64,000 bases of DNA, taken from contig NZ_JACBOT010000021.1 of assembly GCF_021532275.1 (NCBI RefSeq), positions 398,961 through 462,960 on the forward strand, read 5' to 3'. Source of the DNA: Brevibacterium sp. UCMA 11754 (GTDB lineage: Bacteria > Actinomycetota > Actinomycetes > Actinomycetales > Brevibacteriaceae). The notes beneath the pieces are model-generated. The model worked only from the letters and a program-made list of their open reading frames with translations. It did not search any database and had not been told where the DNA came from. Made by a program: the position numbers and the translations under genes. Positions 59,937-64,000 of this stretch are shown here, piece by piece (position 1 is the stretch's first letter; each line of letters opens with the position of its first letter).

Positions 59937-59988
59937 AGAGGCCCGTCGTTTCCCAGCAGTACGCAATGCTGGGAAACGACGGGCCTCT
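59937..59988 (+). terminator. Terminator after the AGCS symporter
   Basis: AGAGGCCCGTCGTTTCCCAG and the rest of a 22-bp perfect stem, with an eight-base loop. The opposite arm ends GACGGGCCTCT. It also serves the convergent secreted-protein gene. Confidence 0.9.
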
Positions 59989-60031
59989 GTTGGATGACGC
60001 GCCTGCGACGAACGAGTCGACGCGGGTGTGA

Positions 60032-60877
60032 TCAGGCTTCCTTGAGCTCCTGGTCTGTGTTCGAGTAGTTGATCGAATCGGCTGTGGAACCGACCAATCC
60101 CATCGTGACTCGCAGGAGTCCCGGTTCGACATCGTCCATGGTCGGCGGCGTCTCGGGACCCAGGGTCAGCGAATCGCCGTTCTTCGTCGTGGCGGTGATC
60201 GAACCGATGTACACCGTGACATCGCCCTTGAGCGTCATTGTGTCAGCAGTGGTCAACAGTCCTTCCTTCTCCTCCGGCGGGCGCACCGTGAGTGAGAACC
60301 CGGAGATTGATATCTCATCGGCCTGGATCTTCAGCGTGGTGATCTTCCCGCCGTCGGCGGTCGGAACAGCTGCGAACGAGATCCCGCTGAGCCCCTTGAA
60401 GGACAGTGACTCAGACCCCATTGCCGCGGGAGTCTTCGTGAAGATCGGAGCCTTCTCATCGAGTTGCGCATCCTTCGGGAAGTCGCCGTTGAGCTCTTCA
60501 TCCGACTTCTCGTCCGGGTCTTTGACTCCCAACCCACCGGGATCAGTGGGATCAGTTGACGGTTCGTCCGTCGGCGTCTCAGTCGGTTCGTCCGTAGGTG
60601 TCTCGGACGGTCCGTCTGTGGGTGTCTCCGTCGGTTCGTCCGTGGGCCCCGGCGATTCCGGGGTCTTCGGCTTCACAGGAATCTCCGGAGAGATCGGTGC
60701 CTTGGGCTTCGAGTCATCCGAACCCGGCTCAGTCGAATCCGAACTTTCGCATCCGAGCAGCGGAGTGCACAGCGGGGACGACTGAGCGGGTGCTGCCGCT
60801 GTCACTCCCACGGCCGAGGGGACGATGAGGACTGCTGCCGCCAAGAGCGACGCCGTGCGGCGGCTGGGCGCCCTCAT
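60032..60877 (-). CDS. Secreted Thr/Pro-repeat protein of the DUF6230/DUF6114 cassette
   Basis: 281 residues. The Sec signal peptide (RRTASLLAAAVLIVPSAVGVTAAAPAQS) is followed by two Cys (PLCTPLLGC), then Pro/Ser/Thr-rich sequence with 8-residue repeats (DEPTETPT) from 24-base units at 60561-60650. The C-terminal domain (about 150-281) is beta-rich, with LSFKGLSGISFAAV, TLKIQADEISISGFSLTV and DTMTLKGDVTVYIGSI. It overlaps the DUF6114 stop (ATGA). No named family recognised. The C-terminal half loosely resembles DUF6230, which is inference. Confidence 0.8.
   Translation of the reverse strand: MRAPSRRTASLLAAAVLIVPSAVGVTAAAPAQSSPLCTPLLGCESSDSTEPGSDDSKPKAPISPEIPVKPKTPESPGPTDEPTETPTDGPSETPTDEPTETPTDEPSTDPTDPGGLGVKDPDEKSDEELNGDFPKDAQLDEKAPIFTKTPAAMGSESLSFKGLSGISFAAVPTADGGKITTLKIQADEISISGFSLTVRPPEEKEGLLTTADTMTLKGDVTVYIGSITATTKNGDSLTLGPETPPTMDDVEPGLLRVTMGLVGSTADSINYSNTDQELKEA
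60561..60650. repeat. 24-bp repeats encoding the Thr/Pro linker
   Basis: Units start at 60561, 60585, 60609 and 60633 (partial), each with a GGTTCGTCCGT-type core. In frame on the minus strand. Confidence 0.8.
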
Positions 60878-61539
60878 GCAGTGCCCTCTTCACCTGCGGA
60901 TTGAGTGTCTTCCCTCCGCCCGGCAGCTGGTGCCTGAGCGTCCGAGCCTTGAGCATCGGACTTCGGCGCCCGAGGTCCCATCCAGGCGACCACGAGGATC
61001 GATCCGATGGAGGACAGCAGCATGCCGAGGATGAACCCACCGAGGTTGACCCCGACGAGCGAGTAGACAGCAAGAACGAGGGCGATGATCCCGTAGAACA
61101 CGTGATGCGTGGGCCTGAAGATCGCCAAGAGCCCGAGCACCACGAGGGCGATCGGAATGACCGTGGCCTGCAACCCCTCGATGCCGAACTGGATCTGCAG
61201 GTTGCCGGTGTCGAGCTGCCCGGAGAAGAAGAGCTCGATCCCCCCGAGCGCGGCCAGCACTCCGCCGATGAAGGGGCGCTGCCGACGCCAGTTCCGGAAG
61301 CGGTGACGCTTTGGGGCATCCTCACGACCAGCTCCTTCGCGCACGGCATTCTCACGACCGGCATCGTCACGACGGGATGTTGCAGCGTCGAACTCGGCCG
61401 TCTCAACGGTCGATTCGGGCTTGGCCTCCTCGCGCTCGCTGTTGCGGCGCGACCGGCGGGACAGCGCGAGCAGGCTCGTTCGCTGCTCGGCGCCCTCCTG
61501 CTTGTCGGTCTGCTGATCGTTGATTGCGGCCTCCCTCAT
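60874..61539 (-). CDS. DUF6114 membrane protein
   Basis: About 221 residues. A charged, probably cytosolic N-terminus (about 1-85) precedes four helices: RPFIGGVLAALGGIELFFSG, VIPIALVVLGLLAIF, VFYGIIALVLAVYSLV and GFILGMLLSSIGSILVVAW. RRQRPFIGG and NLGGFILGMLLSSIG match the DUF6114 family as I know it from Streptomyces, where it also accompanies DUF6230. The start is ATG 61539 (TGATG overlap with the upstream stop); GTG 61548 is in frame. Confidence 0.88.
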   Translation of the reverse strand: MREAAINDQQTDKQEGAEQRTSLLALSRRSRRNSEREEAKPESTVETAEFDAATSRRDDAGRENAVREGAGREDAPKRHRFRNWRRQRPFIGGVLAALGGIELFFSGQLDTGNLQIQFGIEGLQATVIPIALVVLGLLAIFRPTHHVFYGIIALVLAVYSLVGVNLGGFILGMLLSSIGSILVVAWMGPRAPKSDAQGSDAQAPAAGRREDTQSAGEEGTA

Positions 61540-62156
61540 CAGAAGCACTTCTCGGATCCGTCAGTGAGCTTCAGCTCCATGTCCTTCAGGGTGAAGACCG
61601 ATGCTGTGGTGCTCCACGAGTCCTGTTTCAGGTCCTTGATCGACACCGTGTCGGAGTCCTGAGCGAAGTCACCCTTGGAACCCTTTTCCTTGGTGTTGAC
61701 GTCGGATGCGTCGACGCCGATCCGAATGTTCTTGAATTCGGCGTCGCCCCTGAGCCCGGTCATGCCGATCTGCAGGTTCTTGGCCGATGCCGGCTCGCCT
61801 TTTCCGCCAGCCTTGATGAGAACGCCCGCCTTGCCCAGCGGGGTGTCCGCGACTGCAGACTGGCAGAGATTTTCGAGCGTGGCGTTGCCGATGTTGGCGG
61901 TCACGACCGAATGTTTTCCGCCCTCTGCGTCCTTGGCGAACCCGCTGTACTGGGAGAAATCTGTTCCCTCGAGCTGTGTGGAGCTGATCTTGAACTGGCT
62001 TCCCGATATGGCGAATGAAACAGGTACTGCACCCTGAGCAACCCCACCCATCAGGATGGCGGAGACAACGCCGGTAGGAATCGCTACCAAAGCGATCCGC
62101 CCCGCGTGGGATTTGCCGACCGCGCTGATGCTGCTGGCGAGCTTTGGGAACTTCAT
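61539..62156 (-). CDS. DUF6230 secreted protein
   Basis: 205 residues. N-terminal membrane or signal helix (GRIALVAIPTGVVSAILMGGVAQGAV), then the family pattern: FAISGSQFKISSTQLEGTDFSQY, NATLENLCQSAV, VLIKAGG, AKNLQIGMTGLRGDAEFKNI, DLKQDSWSTTA and MELKL near a final Cys. Related proteins are sometimes labelled cholesterol esterase without evidence, as no hydrolase motif is visible. GGAGGAGG before the ATG is a strong ribosome site. First gene of the cassette. Confidence 0.88.
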   Translation of the reverse strand: MKFPKLASSISAVGKSHAGRIALVAIPTGVVSAILMGGVAQGAVPVSFAISGSQFKISSTQLEGTDFSQYSGFAKDAEGGKHSVVTANIGNATLENLCQSAVADTPLGKAGVLIKAGGKGEPASAKNLQIGMTGLRGDAEFKNIRIGVDASDVNTKEKGSKGDFAQDSDTVSIKDLKQDSWSTTASVFTLKDMELKLTDGSEKCF

Positions 62157-62170
62157 TGATCCTCCTCCGG

Positions 62171-62192
62171 ATGCCGACAGCTATGTCAGCAT
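62171..62192. promoter_or_regulatory. Imperfect palindrome in the DUF6230 leader
   Basis: ATGCCGACA, GCTA, TGTCAGCAT: arms pair except at one position. It lies just before the ribosome site and could be an operator or an mRNA hairpin. Confidence 0.45.
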
Positions 62193-62250
62193 CGCATGGT
62201 GACGTCTTTCGTCGCATTGTGATGTATGTTACTGCGGGGTATTACCGACG

Positions 62251-62278
62251 AGTATATCGGTCAAATGTGTCGAGTCAA
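62251..62278 (-). promoter_or_regulatory. Predicted promoter of the DUF6230-DUF6114 operon
   Basis: On the minus strand TTGACT (62278-62273), 16 bases, TATACT (62256-62251), close to the sigma-70 consensus. Transcription would start about 85 bases before the ATG. Confidence 0.65.
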
Positions 62279-62417
62279 TAACTTTTTCTTCATATAGTTT
62301 CACGAGGTTCTGTTGAAAGGGCACTTGAGCTCTAGCCGGTCGGCCCGGATGCAGAACGTCTGTCCAGGGCACGGACCCGTGGCCAATGAGGTGAGTACAT
62401 TACAGCCTGGGCGAAGT

Positions 62418-63949
62418 TCACCGCACGGGCGCGTCGGGGCCCAGTGGGATGCCCAGGCCCCACCAGAGGAAGAAGAGCAGGCTCCACATGAGCGTCATGC
62501 ACACCGCCAGCGGCAGGGTGTGGGAGGCAAGGGTGCCGATGCCGGCGGACTTCTGATAACGCTGCATGAAGCCGAGGGCAAGGATGAAGTAGGGGCTCAT
62601 CGGAGTGATCGCAGTCGAGCCCGAATCGGCGATGCGGAAGATCGCCTGCGAGGTCTCAGGCGGGACGTCGAGGAGCATGAGCATCGGCACGATGACCGGG
62701 GCCATGATCGCCCACATGGCCGATCCGGAAGTGATGAGGACGTTGACGACGGAGAGGACGAGCAGCACGAGGATGAAGATGACCCATGTGGGCAGTCCGA
62801 GGCCGGTGAACAGTTCCGAGCTCGACACGGAAACCAGCATGCCGATGTTCGTCCACTCGAAGTACTCGAGGAACTGCGCGATCGCGAAGAACAGGACGAG
62901 GACCGGGGCCATGGACACGATGCCCTGGCTCATGAGCTTGGGGACGTCGGCGAACTTCTCGATCGTGCCCTCACGGAACCCGTAGACCATGCCGCCGACA
63001 CCGAAGAGCATGGCGATGATGAACGCGATGCCGGTCAGGAACGGTGACTCTCCGATTGGTCCGTCTCCGCGCAGGGGAGCATTGTCCGGGACCACCAGGA
63101 CGACGACGAAGAGGAGCATCGCGATCACTGCGAACATCGAGTACCGCAGGGCCGAGCGTTCCCTGTCGGTGATGACGAGGTCTTCGTGCTCGGCGTCCTC
63201 GTCGGCCTCGAGGTTCTGCCGCTTCGTGAGCACGAGCTCGGTGACGATGGTGATGACGATGGCCAACAGGATTGAGCTGGCGATGTTGAAGTACCAGTTG
63301 CCGATCGGGGTGACCAGATAGTCGGGATCGATGATGTGGGCCGCCGCCGAGGTGATTCCTGCGAAGATCGCATCATTGGGTGTCGGGATCGGGCTGGCGT
63401 CATATCCCGAGGCGATCGAGGTGTACGCGACGATGACGCCGAGGACGGGGGAGCGGCCGACCGCCTTGAACACCATGCCGCCGAGTGGGACGAGGATGAC
63501 GTAGGCCGCGGCCGAAGCAACGTGGGAGACCGTTCCCATGAACGCGACGGTGAAGACGATGAGGGATGCGGGCACCCGTGCGATCGAGACCTTCATCGCC
63601 GTGGAGAGGAGTCCGGTGCGCTCTGCCAGGGCCACGCCCATGATGACGACCATGATCGTGATCAGCGGTGGGAAGGACTGGTAGGCGTCGAGCGAGGTGC
63701 TCACCGCCATCGCGATCCCGTCGCCGCTGAGCAGGTTGTTCACCGGCGTCCATTCCCCGGTGCCGGGGTCGTTGACCCCGACTCCCATGACGGAGAGGAC
63801 GAGGCTGAGGACGGCGAGGATTCCTGCCAGGATCCAGAACAGCCAGAAGGGGTGCGGAGTCGGTTGCCGACGTTCTCGATGACGTTGAGGAATCGGATAA
63901 CGCCCGGGAGTCGTTCCTGAGTGGGTTTGTCGGTGGTGGTCGCTTCCAT
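62418..63949 (-). pseudogene. AbgT-family transporter gene with a one-base frameshift
   Basis: The family imports p-aminobenzoyl-glutamate or exports sulfonamide-like antifolates. The coding sequence begins at ATG 63949 (AGGAG upstream) with MEATTTDKPTQERLPGVIRF and runs 31 codons to NRL. It then leaves frame at about 63856. In the other frame the protein continues PHPFWLFWILAGILAVLSLV and 456 further residues from an internal ATG at 63788. One G (plus strand) is missing from a GGG run expected at 63856-63858. The main part has SPIPTPNDAIFAGITSAAAH and DSGSTAITPMSPYFILALGF. It may be a true mutation or a sequencing error. Confidence 0.82.
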
Positions 63950-64000
63950 GGCTGGCTCCTGTTTGTCCAGGTGATGAAGGAGCCTTTGGGCACGACTCGG

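Overview
The window is high-GC DNA from an actinobacterium. A Micrococcales member close to Brevibacterium is my best guess. That rests on gene content and the order cyclophilin, rhomboid, crgA, class E sortase, pabA, two PASTA kinases, pbpA, rodA, pstP, fhaB, fhaA, tRNA-Leu, followed by lower mevalonate-pathway genes; no marker gene proves the genus. Coding density is high. Many genes overlap by 1-4 bases (ATGA, GTGA, TGATG, TAATG), and many first genes appear to be transcribed without a leader, with a -10-like hexamer 5-7 bases before the start codon.

Layout. 1-8.4 kb: the N-terminal 912 codons of a tricorn-type protease (minus), argS, a CynX-type MFS exporter, an apolipophorin-like heptad-repeat membrane protein, cyclophilin and a rhomboid protease. 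8.4-8.6 kb: a gene-free stretch with five DnaA-box-like sites. 8.7-22.5 kb: the cell-envelope and division block. It holds CrgA with a very long acidic/lysine-rich N-terminal extension, a class E sortase, a 57-residue membrane protein, pabA and a GyrI-like protein, then a tightly coupled minus-strand operon fhaA-fhaB-pstP-rodA-pbpA-pknA-pknB that couples peptidoglycan synthesis to Ser/Thr phosphorylation. 22.9 kb: tRNA-Leu(CAG). 23-27.2 kb: mvaK1-mvaD-mvaK2-fni, which convert mevalonate to IPP/DMAPP; HMG-CoA synthase and reductase are not here. 27.3-30.3 kb: a CmtR-like metal sensor with a CDF transporter, and an ECF42-type sigma factor with its DGPF (YCII) partner.

30.4-37.8 kb: mostly single genes (actinobacterial exonuclease/polymerase, zinc alcohol dehydrogenase, VanZ, a divergent MarR/VOC pair around a perfect palindrome, DUF1905, ICMT-like methyltransferase, PhzF). 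37.8-47.3 kb: a ROK repressor divergent from a seven-gene operon (Gfo/Idh dehydrogenase, CUT2 sugar ABC transporter with two different permeases, lipoprotein binding protein, two TIM-barrel isomerase/epimerases). This looks like a complete uptake and catabolic unit for an unidentified sugar or polyol. 47.3-52.2 kb: LysE exporter, M50 metallopeptidase, HAD phosphatase and a 13E12-type HNH nuclease. 52.3-55.9 kb: a purine module, with an NCS2 permease divergent from 8-oxoguanine deaminase. 55.9-60 kb: two small membrane proteins, a class I glutamine amidotransferase and an alanine/glycine:cation symporter. 60-62.3 kb: a DUF6230-DUF6114-secreted protein cassette of unknown function behind a near-consensus promoter. 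62.4-63.95 kb: an AbgT-family transporter gene broken by a one-base frameshift.

The best candidate for an undescribed system is the DUF6230/DUF6114 cassette. The DnaA-box cluster, the extended CrgA and the unassigned CUT2 catabolic operon come next.
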